In this document: positions 7,673 through 16,800 of the stretch, piece after piece | Layout: each line of letters opens with the position of its first letter | How positions within the stretch are numbered: position 1 is the stretch's first letter | Assembly: GCA_021848145.1 (NCBI GenBank) | Contig: JAJZMX010000004.1 | Location: 248,001-312,000, forward strand | Length of the DNA stretch: 64,000 bases | Direction: 5' to 3' | Origin: a bacterium | Lineage (GTDB): Bacteria > Patescibacteriota > Saccharimonadia > Saccharimonadales > UBA4665 | Notes under the pieces: generated by a model | Seen by the model: the letters and a program-made list of their open reading frames with translations, nothing else | Told to the model about the DNA's origin: nothing | The model's database searches: none | Translations under genes and position numbers: made by a program

Positions 7673-8389
7673 ATGACAAATGAGCGTTTATTTGAGCCAC
7701 GAGAAAATATCCTGAGTATCCAACCTTCCTTGGAAGAGACTCGTAAGTTAGGAAGATGTCTTATGGCATGGGATGCATTAAATTCAGAATATGACTTGCC
7801 TAATAAAAGCCAATACGTGGTTGAACCAGAATTGAATGATGGGTTGTGTACACAGATCGCAGAGCCAGAAGGATTACATACATGCGATATGACAACTACG
7901 GTTAACGCTTTTATTTGGCAAGGTTGGTTGAGTACCGACCAGGGTCAATTGGTTCATGAACAATTTCCAAATTGGCAACCTGACCGTAAATTTTTCCGCA
8001 AAACAATTAATGGCTTAAGCGTTCTAATTGCCGGAAAAGAAATTCAAGCAATTAGAGCTATTACGGGCGAAGAGTTACTGACGGCGGAAATTGGGCTAAA
8101 AAATTTAAATAGGCATAAAATTATAAATAAAGTCTGTGGTGTGCTGTCTAGAGATATTGTACTTAACGTGGGCAATGGTGAGCATGCTAGATTGGTTGTT
8201 GGGTATGCTATTGACAATCGAAATGTCTATTTGCGAATATCTGATCCATATGTGCCTAATAAGTTTGAATTTGAGCAGATCGATAAAGTTATGGAATTTG
8301 GCGCATATGCTTCGATTTTAGGAGTAGCTAAGAAGAATTCCTCTATTGGTTATATTGATAGCTATGAAACAGATAAGCTTAGCAGATAG
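7673..8389 (+). CDS. Orphan protein, possible papain-like (C39-like) fold
   Basis: This 238-residue protein has no signal peptide or membrane span. I do not recognise it with certainty. The pattern GLHTCDMTTTVNAFIWQGW near residues 68-86, followed about 100 residues later by GEHARLVVGYAIDNRNVYLRISDPY, resembles the Cys...His...Asp layout of peptidase C39-like/papain-fold proteins (Cys before a helix; HxxxxxGY; DPY). If right, the nucleophile is the Cys of HTCDMTT, the His is in EHARLVV and the Asp in SDPY. The usual CGP around the nucleophile is absent, so it may be inactive or divergent. It stands alone with its own promoter between tRNA-Trp and trhO. Confidence 0.45.
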   Translation: MTNERLFEPRENILSIQPSLEETRKLGRCLMAWDALNSEYDLPNKSQYVVEPELNDGLCTQIAEPEGLHTCDMTTTVNAFIWQGWLSTDQGQLVHEQFPNWQPDRKFFRKTINGLSVLIAGKEIQAIRAITGEELLTAEIGLKNLNRHKIINKVCGVLSRDIVLNVGNGEHARLVVGYAIDNRNVYLRISDPYVPNKFEFEQIDKVMEFGAYASILGVAKKNSSIGYIDSYETDKLSR

Positions 8390-8442
8390 TGTGCTGCTAT
8401 AGTGATTCGATAAGATTTATGATAAATAGTAAAATTTAGAAT

Positions 8443-9345
8443 ATGCAAAAAGTAATATTGTTTTATAAGTTTATTCCATTAGCAGATCCTAAAGTTGTCA
8501 TGCTCTGGCAAAAAACATTAACAGATAGTCTTGGTCTTAAGGGTAGAATAATAATCTCTAAGGATGGAATTAATGGAACTGTAGGAGGGAACATCAATGA
8601 AGTCAAATGCTACATAAAAGCTAATAAGCGCTACCAACCTTTTAAAAATATTGTGTATAAATGGAGCGATGGACAAGGTAATGACTTCCCTAAGATGTCA
8701 GTAAAAGTGCGAGATGAACTAGTGACTTTTAATGCCCTGGGCGAGCTTGAGGTTAACGAGAATGGAGTTATTGGCGGTGGCAAAAAGTTGAAACCTGCTG
8801 AATTAAATGAACTTGTCGAAAAAAGACCCAATGATGTAGTTATGTTTGATGGCCGCAGTTTATATGAGGCTAAAGTGGGTAAATTTAAAAACGCAGTAAC
8901 CCCTAATGTTCGCACGGCTAAAGATTTCATACCTATCATTGAAAGTGGACAGTATGATGACATTAAGGACAAGGCCGTCGTCACTTACTGTACGGGAGGT
9001 ATACGCTGCGAAATTCTAACTAAAGTTATGAAAAACCGTGGCTTTAAAGAGGTCTACCAACTAGATGGCGGTATAGTTAAGTATGGTGAAACGTATGGGG
9101 ATAAGAGTTTATGGGAAGGCTCTTTATATGTTTTTGATGGGCGTATGGGTCTTAAATTCTCAGATGAATCTAAAGATATTGGTGAATGTATTCATTGCCA
9201 ATCTAAGACCAGTAATTACGAAAACTGTGCAAATAAAAGCTGCAATGATTTAGTCCTAATCTGTTCCAGCTGCGTAAATCATAAAACTCATTGTCAGAAA
9301 TGTATCTCACAGAATAAAATTAAAGCAAACCTGCTTAAGAAGTAA
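8443..9345 (+). CDS. trhO: tRNA uridine(34) hydroxylase, rhodanese family
   Basis: TrhO (YceA/UPF0176) uses O2 to hydroxylate U34 of certain tRNAs, a step to 5-carboxymethoxy- or methoxyuridine. The 300 residues hold the N-terminal UPF0176 domain ([10 protein letters not shown]...GINGTVGG), a rhodanese domain with Cys183 in [10 protein letters not shown], and a C-terminal cysteine cluster (CIHCQ...CANKSC...[14 protein letters not shown]) probably binding metal. No good Shine-Dalgarno is seen, and a TATGAT box lies 19 bases before the ATG. Confidence 0.93.
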   Translation: MQKVILFYKFIPLADPKVVMLWQKTLTDSLGLKGRIIISKDGINGTVGGNINEVKCYIKANKRYQPFKNIVYKWSDGQGNDFPKMSVKVRDELVTFNALGELEVNENGVIGGGKKLKPAELNELVEKRPNDVVMFDGRSLYEAKVGKFKNAVTPNVRTAKDFIPIIESGQYDDIKDKAVVTYCTGGIRCEILTKVMKNRGFKEVYQLDGGIVKYGETYGDKSLWEGSLYVFDGRMGLKFSDESKDIGECIHCQSKTSNYENCANKSCNDLVLICSSCVNHKTHCQKCISQNKIKANLLKK

Positions 9346-9373
9346 CAAAATATACAACCAGGTTTTAAAAGGG

Positions 9374-9402
9374 TTGTGCTTAAGCTTATCATCACCTATA
9401 AT
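9374..9402 (+). promoter_or_regulatory. Promoter of the glycogen operon
   Basis: TTGTGC, exactly 17 bases, TATAAT, about 50 bases upstream of the GT4 start. It implies a leader of about 45 bases, unlike the many very short leaders in this window. Confidence 0.65.
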
Positions 9403-9454
9403 GAGCTGGAGGCTTTATAACAAAACCTTAAATAAACAAAACAGATTTAACTAA

Positions 9455-10660
9455 ATGAAAGTGTTGATGCTCGGTTGGGAGCTCCCCCCGCACAACAGCG
9501 GTGGTTTGGGCGTGGCCTGTTATCAATTATGCGAGGCCCTGGCAAAGAACGAGATTGATCTCGAGTTCATATTGCCATATAAAGCGGAGCATAATATAGG
9601 CTTTATGAAAGTAACAGCTGCTCGTCCAGCTGGAGTTCTTGAGATTCTTAAATCAGGTATTGCTTATGATAGTTATAAGTATGTCTTTAAAGATGGGCAT
9701 TCAGAAACTAAGGATATTTATTCTCAATCCAAGTTGTATGAACAGGCAGTCGCAGATATGGCGCAAAACATGAGCTTCGATATAGTTCACGCTCATGACT
9801 GGCTTACTTTTAGGGCCGCATTAAGGATTAAGGCTAAAACCGGGTGCCCAATTATACTTCATGTGCATTCCGTTGAGTCTGACAGAGCCGGGGGAAAGTC
9901 TGGCAATCCATTAGTTAGAGAGATTGAAGAAGTTGCTATGCTTTCTGCAGATAGCGTTATTGCTGTGAGTGAATTAACCAAGAAAGCTATTGTTAGGGAC
10001 TACAGTATCCCGGAAGAAAAGATTGAGGTTGTATATAACAGTATTGACTCTTCTACTCTAGAACCTGCAGATGACAATAATGCCTATAGGTATTTACAGC
10101 AGCTTAAAGATAACGGTTATAAAATTGTTACTAACGTAGGACGTCTGACTGTGCAAAAAGGGCTTGTTAACCTAATGCATGCCGTTAGGATTGTTGTTGA
10201 GAAATTACCTAACACGGTCTTTTTGGTTGTAGGGAGCGGCGAGCAATACCAGGAGTTGATTGGGTTATCTGCCGATCTGGGTATCGGCGCAAACGTAGTG
10301 TTTACTGGATTCCAGCGTGGTAAAACTTGGAGAGATTCTTTTTCTATATCTGATTTATTCGTTATGCCTTCTGTTTCAGAGCCGTTTGGACTAACTCCTC
10401 TTGAGGCTGGGTTTTACGGCGTCCCTTCACTAATCTCTAAACAGTCAGGTGTCAGTGAAGTACTGCGTAGTGCCCTCAAGGTAGATTTCTGGGACATTAA
10501 TGAAATGGCTAATCAGATAGTTGGCGCTCTTCGCAGCCAGTCAATCAGAGAAGTCTTAAAGGAAGAGCTAGATAAAGAGTTGATGACCGTTGGATGGGAG
10601 CGGCCTGCAGGTCAAATTAAACAGCTTTACGAAAGACATTTATCAGGAGTGGCGGCATGA
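9455..10660 (+). CDS. GT4 glycosyltransferase, glycogen/starch synthase-like
   Basis: This 401-residue GT-B fold enzyme probably elongates an alpha-glucan from a nucleotide sugar. The N-terminal domain has the glycine loop LGWELPPHNSGGLGVACYQL (6-25) and DIVHAHDWLT. The C-terminal domain has NVGRLTVQKGL and the donor motif EPFGLTPLEAGFYGVPSLIS (about 309-328) with the paired glutamates of GT4. It begins a three-gene operon; its TGA overlaps the ATG of the GH57 gene. The context argues for glucan synthesis, but trehalose- or sucrose-type GT4 enzymes cannot be excluded. Confidence 0.87.
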   Translation: MKVLMLGWELPPHNSGGLGVACYQLCEALAKNEIDLEFILPYKAEHNIGFMKVTAARPAGVLEILKSGIAYDSYKYVFKDGHSETKDIYSQSKLYEQAVADMAQNMSFDIVHAHDWLTFRAALRIKAKTGCPIILHVHSVESDRAGGKSGNPLVREIEEVAMLSADSVIAVSELTKKAIVRDYSIPEEKIEVVYNSIDSSTLEPADDNNAYRYLQQLKDNGYKIVTNVGRLTVQKGLVNLMHAVRIVVEKLPNTVFLVVGSGEQYQELIGLSADLGIGANVVFTGFQRGKTWRDSFSISDLFVMPSVSEPFGLTPLEAGFYGVPSLISKQSGVSEVLRSALKVDFWDINEMANQIVGALRSQSIREVLKEELDKELMTVGWERPAGQIKQLYERHLSGVAA

Positions 10661-11862
10661 AGTCGATACTTCTATACATGCATGTTCACCAGCCATTTAG
10701 GCTACGCCATTACACAATCTTTGATACTGGTATAAACCATAATTATTTCGACGCCGACTGGGAGGCTAAAGAGAACAACCGAAAGATCTTAAGTAAAGTG
10801 TCTCAAAAAAGCTATATTCCGGCGAACGAACGATTATTAAAACTTCTTAAAACTCACCAAGAGTTTAAGCTAAGTTTGTCTATGTCGGGGATATTCTTGG
10901 AGCAGTTAGAAAAGTGGGAACCAGAGGTTCTTAAATCATTCCAGAAACTTACAGATACTGGCCGTGTAGAGATAGTTGCAGAAACATACCACCATAGTTT
11001 GGCCTTCTTTTATTCAAGAGATGAATTTGAAACGCAAGTACAGATGCACCGTGAAATTGTAAAACGGTTATTCGACCAGGAGCCTAAGGTGTTTCGTAAT
11101 ACTGAGCTAGCTTATAACAACGATTTAGCGGCTTGGGCCCAGGATGCTGGATATAAGGGCATTATAACCGAAGGATGGGATAATGTTCTTGATTGGCGTA
11201 GCCCTAACTATGCCTATACTCCTATAAGCGCTAAAGACATTAAATTACTGCTTAAGAACTATAAGTTAAGTGACGATATTGCATTTCGCTTTGGAGATAG
11301 CAGTTGGAGCGAATGGCCACTAACGGCTGACAAGTTTTCTCATTGGTTGAGTGAGGATAACAATGCTACCAACTTTAACTTGTTTATGGACTATGAAACA
11401 TTTGGTGAGCACCAATGGCATGAGTCTGGAATATTCGAATTCCTTGAGCACTTTCCTAAAGAATGGTTAAAGACTGACGGACACAATTTTATGACCTTAA
11501 GCGAAGCGGCAGAGAGTATACCTTCTGTTGGAGAAATTGATTGCCCTACAACCATAACCTGGGCCGACACTGAGAGAGATCTGAGCGCGTGGTTGGGTAA
11601 CTCAATGCAAAGACAAGCTATAGAGGCTTTATATAAGTTGCAAAAGCCGTTACTTGAGTTAAACGATTGGTCTCTAATAGAAGACTGGCGAAAACTTCAG
11701 ACAAGCGATCATTTCTACTATATGTGTGTTAAATGGTTCAACGATGGAGATATCCATGCATACTTTAGCCCTTATGAGACACCTTATGAGGCATATATTA
11801 ATTTTATGAACGTTTACCATGACTTAAAGTCGCGATTAATGGATAAAGGTATTAAAGTTTAA
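10657..11862 (+). CDS. Glycoside hydrolase family 57 (alpha-amylase-like)
   Basis: GH57 enzymes cut or branch alpha-glucans by a retaining mechanism. The protein has 401 residues. The family start HVHQPFRL is at 9-16, the likely nucleophile Glu150 lies in RNTELAYN, and the acid/base Asp245 lies in LFMDYETFGEH. No signal peptide is seen, so it works in the cytoplasm on internal glucan. The start overlaps the upstream stop (ATGA) and has AGGAG ahead of it, so translation is coupled to the GT4. Confidence 0.92.
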   Translation: MKSILLYMHVHQPFRLRHYTIFDTGINHNYFDADWEAKENNRKILSKVSQKSYIPANERLLKLLKTHQEFKLSLSMSGIFLEQLEKWEPEVLKSFQKLTDTGRVEIVAETYHHSLAFFYSRDEFETQVQMHREIVKRLFDQEPKVFRNTELAYNNDLAAWAQDAGYKGIITEGWDNVLDWRSPNYAYTPISAKDIKLLLKNYKLSDDIAFRFGDSSWSEWPLTADKFSHWLSEDNNATNFNLFMDYETFGEHQWHESGIFEFLEHFPKEWLKTDGHNFMTLSEAAESIPSVGEIDCPTTITWADTERDLSAWLGNSMQRQAIEALYKLQKPLLELNDWSLIEDWRKLQTSDHFYYMCVKWFNDGDIHAYFSPYETPYEAYINFMNVYHDLKSRLMDKGIKV

Positions 11863-11882
11863 AAAATTAAAGGGGTGGGAGC

Positions 11883-13814
11883 ATGTCGAGACCAGTAGTC
11901 TTAAGTAATGGCAGTCTATTTGTAGGACTAAATGATAACGGTCTAGTGCATGACTTTTATTATCCTTATGTTGGTTTAGATAACTTAACTAACGCTAGAA
12001 GTATCCCCCACAAGATTGGTGTATGGGTTAACGGAGTTTTCTCTTGGGTTGATGACGGCAGTTGGAAAGTTGATGCTAGCTTTGAGGAAAGAGCGCTTAT
12101 AAGCCATGTAAGTATGCATTCAGATAAGCTTGGGATTACTCTTCAATTTGAGGATTTTATAGACAAAGAATATAACGCACTAGTACGCAGAATTAAGGTT
12201 AAAAATGATTACGCAAAAGAACGCGATGTCAGGTTATTTATGCATCAGGTTTTTGAGATATCCAGGCGGGGTCGTGCCGATACTGCACTATACGTGCCTG
12301 ACGATCATTATTTGCTCGACTATAAAGGTCGTTGTTGTTTATTGATAGCCGGTAAATTTGTTGGTGGCGGAGACTACGACCAATACGCTGTCGGAAGTTT
12401 TGAGTTAGAGGGCAAAGAAGGTACCTTCAAGGATGCTGAAGATGGAGAGCTCTCGAACAATCCAGTAGAACATGGTGGGGTGGATAGTGTTATTCGTTTT
12501 GCAAAACGATTAGAGGCTGGTCAATCCTGCGAGATAGATTACTGGGTTGTAGCTGCAGAAAGTCAATATGACGCACAATTGGTTCATACCTATATGAAGC
12601 ATTACGACATTTCTGAGCGAGAGGAAGCGGTTAGGATTTTCTGGCATGAATGGATTACTCCGGCTGTAGAAAAGATAAGCCATATGAGTTCTGATCATAT
12701 TAACGCAATAACTAAAAGCCTTCTAGTCATTAAAGCTCACTGTGACAGTGGAGGTTCTATTTTAGCTAGTGGTGATTCCTCGATTTTTAATTATGGGAGA
12801 GATTATTATTGTTATTGCTGGCCTCGCGATGCAGCTTATGCAGTATGGCCATTAATTCGCCTTGGCATGTTTAATGAGGCTAAGAACTTCTTCGCATTTG
12901 CTAAAGATACTATGCACCGTGAAGGTTATATGATGCATAAATATCAGCCTGATAGGTCTATAGGCAGTACTTGGCATCCGTTAATACATAATAGATCTAA
13001 AGAATTAGCCATACAGGAAGACGAAACCGCGGGAGTAATTTTCATGCTAGGCGAATATTACCGTGCTAGTCGTGACGAAGCATTAATTCAAAATTACTAT
13101 GATAGTTTTATTTCTCCAGGTGCTCATTTTATCTGTCATTACTTGGATCCTGAAACCGGGCTTCCTCATGCCAGTTACGACCTTTGGGAAGAGAAATTCC
13201 TTACTTCAACCTATACGGTCTGTACTGTCCTTGCTGGACTCGATACGGCAGTAAAATTAGCTAAGATGACTGACCATTTAGAAGACGCTAAGGTTTGGCA
13301 AGAAGCTGCAGATAACTTTAGGTCTAATCTAGGAAAGTTGTTTCATCCAGACGGATATTTCAGAAAAGGTTTCCTATATAGCAAGGACGGGCCTATTCAA
13401 TATGATGATGCACTGGACATCTCTTCCCTTTACGGACCATTTATGTATAGCGGTTTACCATTAGAAGATGAAAGAATCGCAAAAACCGCTGATAACGTCA
13501 AAAAGAAGCTAGCCGATGTAGTTCCAGCTGGTGGTGTTGTTCGTTATGAGCATGATGGGTATTTTTTGAGCAAGACTCAATTCGTAGGTAATCCTTGGAT
13601 TGTCTGTAGTTTGTGGCTAGCCCAGTATCTTATTGCTAATAAGAATAAGGAATTAGCTTTAAAATATATTAATTGGGCACTAGATAGACGCTTGCCTAGC
13701 GGAATATTGAGCGAGCAATTTGACCCCGAAACTGGTAGTCCACTTGGAGTAGCTCCACTAGTTTGGAGTCATGCCGAGGTAGTGAATACATTACTTGATT
13801 TTTACGACCTGTAG
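11883..13814 (+). CDS. Glucoamylase family GH15 protein
   Basis: GH15 enzymes release glucose from the non-reducing ends of alpha-glucans, or hydrolyse trehalose. The 643 residues contain an N-terminal beta-sandwich (SLFVGLNDNGLVHDFYYPYVG) and a C-terminal (alpha/alpha)6 barrel (SIFNYGRDYYCYCWPRDAAYAVWPL). Catalytic Glu436 is in the DLWEE motif and Glu632 in WSHAEVVN. No signal peptide is seen. It lies 20 bases after the GH57 gene with GGGGTGGGAG before the ATG. The trio gives synthesis, internal cutting and end trimming of storage glucan. Confidence 0.93.
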   Translation: MSRPVVLSNGSLFVGLNDNGLVHDFYYPYVGLDNLTNARSIPHKIGVWVNGVFSWVDDGSWKVDASFEERALISHVSMHSDKLGITLQFEDFIDKEYNALVRRIKVKNDYAKERDVRLFMHQVFEISRRGRADTALYVPDDHYLLDYKGRCCLLIAGKFVGGGDYDQYAVGSFELEGKEGTFKDAEDGELSNNPVEHGGVDSVIRFAKRLEAGQSCEIDYWVVAAESQYDAQLVHTYMKHYDISEREEAVRIFWHEWITPAVEKISHMSSDHINAITKSLLVIKAHCDSGGSILASGDSSIFNYGRDYYCYCWPRDAAYAVWPLIRLGMFNEAKNFFAFAKDTMHREGYMMHKYQPDRSIGSTWHPLIHNRSKELAIQEDETAGVIFMLGEYYRASRDEALIQNYYDSFISPGAHFICHYLDPETGLPHASYDLWEEKFLTSTYTVCTVLAGLDTAVKLAKMTDHLEDAKVWQEAADNFRSNLGKLFHPDGYFRKGFLYSKDGPIQYDDALDISSLYGPFMYSGLPLEDERIAKTADNVKKKLADVVPAGGVVRYEHDGYFLSKTQFVGNPWIVCSLWLAQYLIANKNKELALKYINWALDRRLPSGILSEQFDPETGSPLGVAPLVWSHAEVVNTLLDFYDL

Positions 13815-13880
13815 ACAAGTAATATTTGAACTTTCTTCTGCTAAGTTTATATTATTGATTCATTCTTGAGGTATGAATTA

Positions 13881-16800
13881 TTAAGGCGTAGTATCTAGGC
13901 TTTGTAATGAACCATTATTAAAAGTAGCTCCACCGCGTAAACGCATAGATGTATTGGGGTGGTAGTAGATTTTAAGACTAGTTATACTGCTGTGGTTTGA
14001 ATATATGTCAGGGAATGTAGTGGTCAGGGAATCATTTAAGGTGAAGTATAGTTGAGCATACTGCGCTACAGCATCAGAATTTCCGCAACCATCTGCAGTC
14101 ATAGCTATTTTGTATAATAAATCAAATTGGCTTCCGTTTATTCTTGTTGGGTTGTTGAATGTTGTACAAGACGTTGACGCGTAGCTATATTGTATAGAAA
14201 TCCCCCCAGTTCCACTTAATCCACCAATTAAAGGATTCCCTAAAGCTTGTCCATAGTACATTAACTCAACCGGCGTTACGTCAACTCCATTGCCCATGTC
14301 TATAGATATAGAGTAATGACCAACTCTAGCGATTGATTGTATGGGGTAGTAAGTGGTGTCGTTATAATAAGTACTTCCACTATTTCCTCCCAATATATAT
14401 AAATAACCTTTAAAGACAGTTGCAGATAGTCCATTTCCAGCGTTGTAACTGGTGTTTATTGGAGTCGTGTATTGCCAATTACCTAGCGTGCCGTCGCTAT
14501 TAATTGGGGCATACTGTATGTCTGAATAGTTCGTGCTCGAGTCATTGTCGCCTCCTATTACATATAGATATCCGTTATATGCAACAGCTGAGTTGTATAC
14601 TCGGGCATTTTCGTAGACTGAAGTGGTGTAGTTCCATTGTCCAACAGAGCCATTGCTATTTATTTTGGCGTATTGTACTAACTGATAGTAATAGTTAGCG
14701 TTCACTCCCCCAACAGCATAAATGTAGCCATTATATTCTGTAAAACCAAAATAGGCGACATCAATATACATACTATTGCTATCTGTAGTCCATGAACCAA
14801 TAGTTCCATTATTATTGATGCTGGCATACTGGACATCTGAATAGTACGTTGATCCTTCCCCGCCAAATAAATACAATTTACCGTTATATACTACAGCGCC
14901 TTCTCCCTCACGGGCATTCGTAAAACCACCACTAAAGGTCGTTCCGTTATTAGCACTGTTGTATGTATAATTCCAACTACCTAATGTGCCATTGCTATTT
15001 ATAATGGCGTACTGTACGTCATTAAGACTCGATGATCCATTATAGCCACCCAATATGTACATGTATCCGTTATATGCTACCGCTGCTAAACCACCCCGGG
15101 GGCCAGAAAAGCTAGTAGTGTATACCCAAGTTCCTAAAGATCCATTGGCGTTTATGGGTGCATATTGAACGCCATTACAATACATGTAGGTTCCTGTAGT
15201 GCAATCATTACCCGAATTGCCCGATCCTGCTACTCCACCTAACAAGTACAAATACCCATTATAGGCTACTGTTGCGGCTAAATTCCTACCTTTAGTAAAC
15301 GCACTGGTAAGATTAACGGAGCTAAGGCCACCACCACCTCCGTTATTAATAGCAAAAATATAGTTATTAACTGTTGATGTATTTGCCGCTGTAGCCCCAC
15401 CAATTGAGTATAAATAGCCATTATTTATTACAACTCCCATGCCACTTTCACCGCTCGGTAAACTACTGCTAGGACACCAAACTCCACTGCATCCTGATGC
15501 TCCAGGGGGCGCCGATAAACTACCATCGGTCGCAATAACAGAATAATAAATATTAGACGACATGCTGCTACCGTTGTATCCACCTAGTGCATAGATGTAG
15601 CCGTTATTAGATGCCACGCCAATGCCATACATGCTAGCGGGATAATTATTTGCTGATAGTACTTGCCATGTACCAATACTTCCATACGCACTACTAGTTG
15701 TGCAGCCTAAGTTGGTATTTTGCCCCGTACAGATTGCCGTATATTGAACTAGGTTATTATAGCTGCCACTCCCCGAAGAATCTCCACCAATTACATATAT
15801 ATAGCCATCATATATGGTTACTCCAGGTGCTTCCTCTGCTGTAGATAACGACGTCGCCGCTGTCCAGCTAGATCCTAGTGTTCCGCTAGAACTTATGGTG
15901 TCATAATAAACATTAGGTACAGCAACAAGGCTAAGTAAGTTCTGTTGACCCCCACCGACCAAATAAACATATCCATTATATTGACCAACGCCCATTAACG
16001 CTTCACCCGTTGGCATACCAATGTTAGCACTGCTAAATTTACCTGGGGCTCCTCCTGTGCCTATTGTAGATTCAGATATTGTGCCTTGAGCTACACCGTT
16101 TGTGCCGCCAAATATCAATATATGTCCATAGTAAATTACTATGCCGGCACCTGAAACGGCTGTACCAATAGTATTTGATGACGTAGTCCATGATCCAAGC
16201 GTACCGTTACTATTTATTTTGGCGTACTGAACCGCTCCTGAGGAAGCACCATTATTATCTCCTGTAATAGTGTATATATATCCATTGTATGTGGCCGTAG
16301 CCGCCGAGTATACTGCCGTATTTAAACTAGTCGTAGTGATAGGATTGGGTAGTGCACCCGCAGGAGCGATTTGTGCATATTGAACATCCGGTGAATTTGT
16401 AGAGTTATTGTAATAGCCACCCACCAAGTAAATATAATTGTTATAAATAGTTGCTCCATTATTATTGTCGTAAATACTTTGAGCTAAACTGGTTGATTGC
16501 TCCCAGGGGTTTATTGTGCCGTTAGCATTAATTGAAGCTAGACTGAATACGTTGTCATTCGTGCCATATGCTTGATATGGCGTTACGTTAGTACAAGATG
16601 CTTCACCCAAACCACCTATTGAATATAGGTATCCATCATATACGCCATAATCCATTGCATCTGTGCCTACCTGTTGCCCTGAACAAGAGTATGATGAGTC
16701 AATTGTTGTAGTAGGAATAGTGCCAATAGAACTCCAAGCTCCTACATCACCATTAGACTGTATAGGCGCGTACTGTATATCATTAAGAGTCTGATATTCT

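Noticed and set aside
8631-8984. 117-codon minus-strand ORF inside trhO
   Set aside because: Antisense to a well-supported enzyme with conserved motifs; no start signals.
9347-9380. Terminator after trhO (ACAACC...GGTTGT)
   Set aside because: The stem is only 6 bp with a 12-base loop and no T-run follows on the plus strand.
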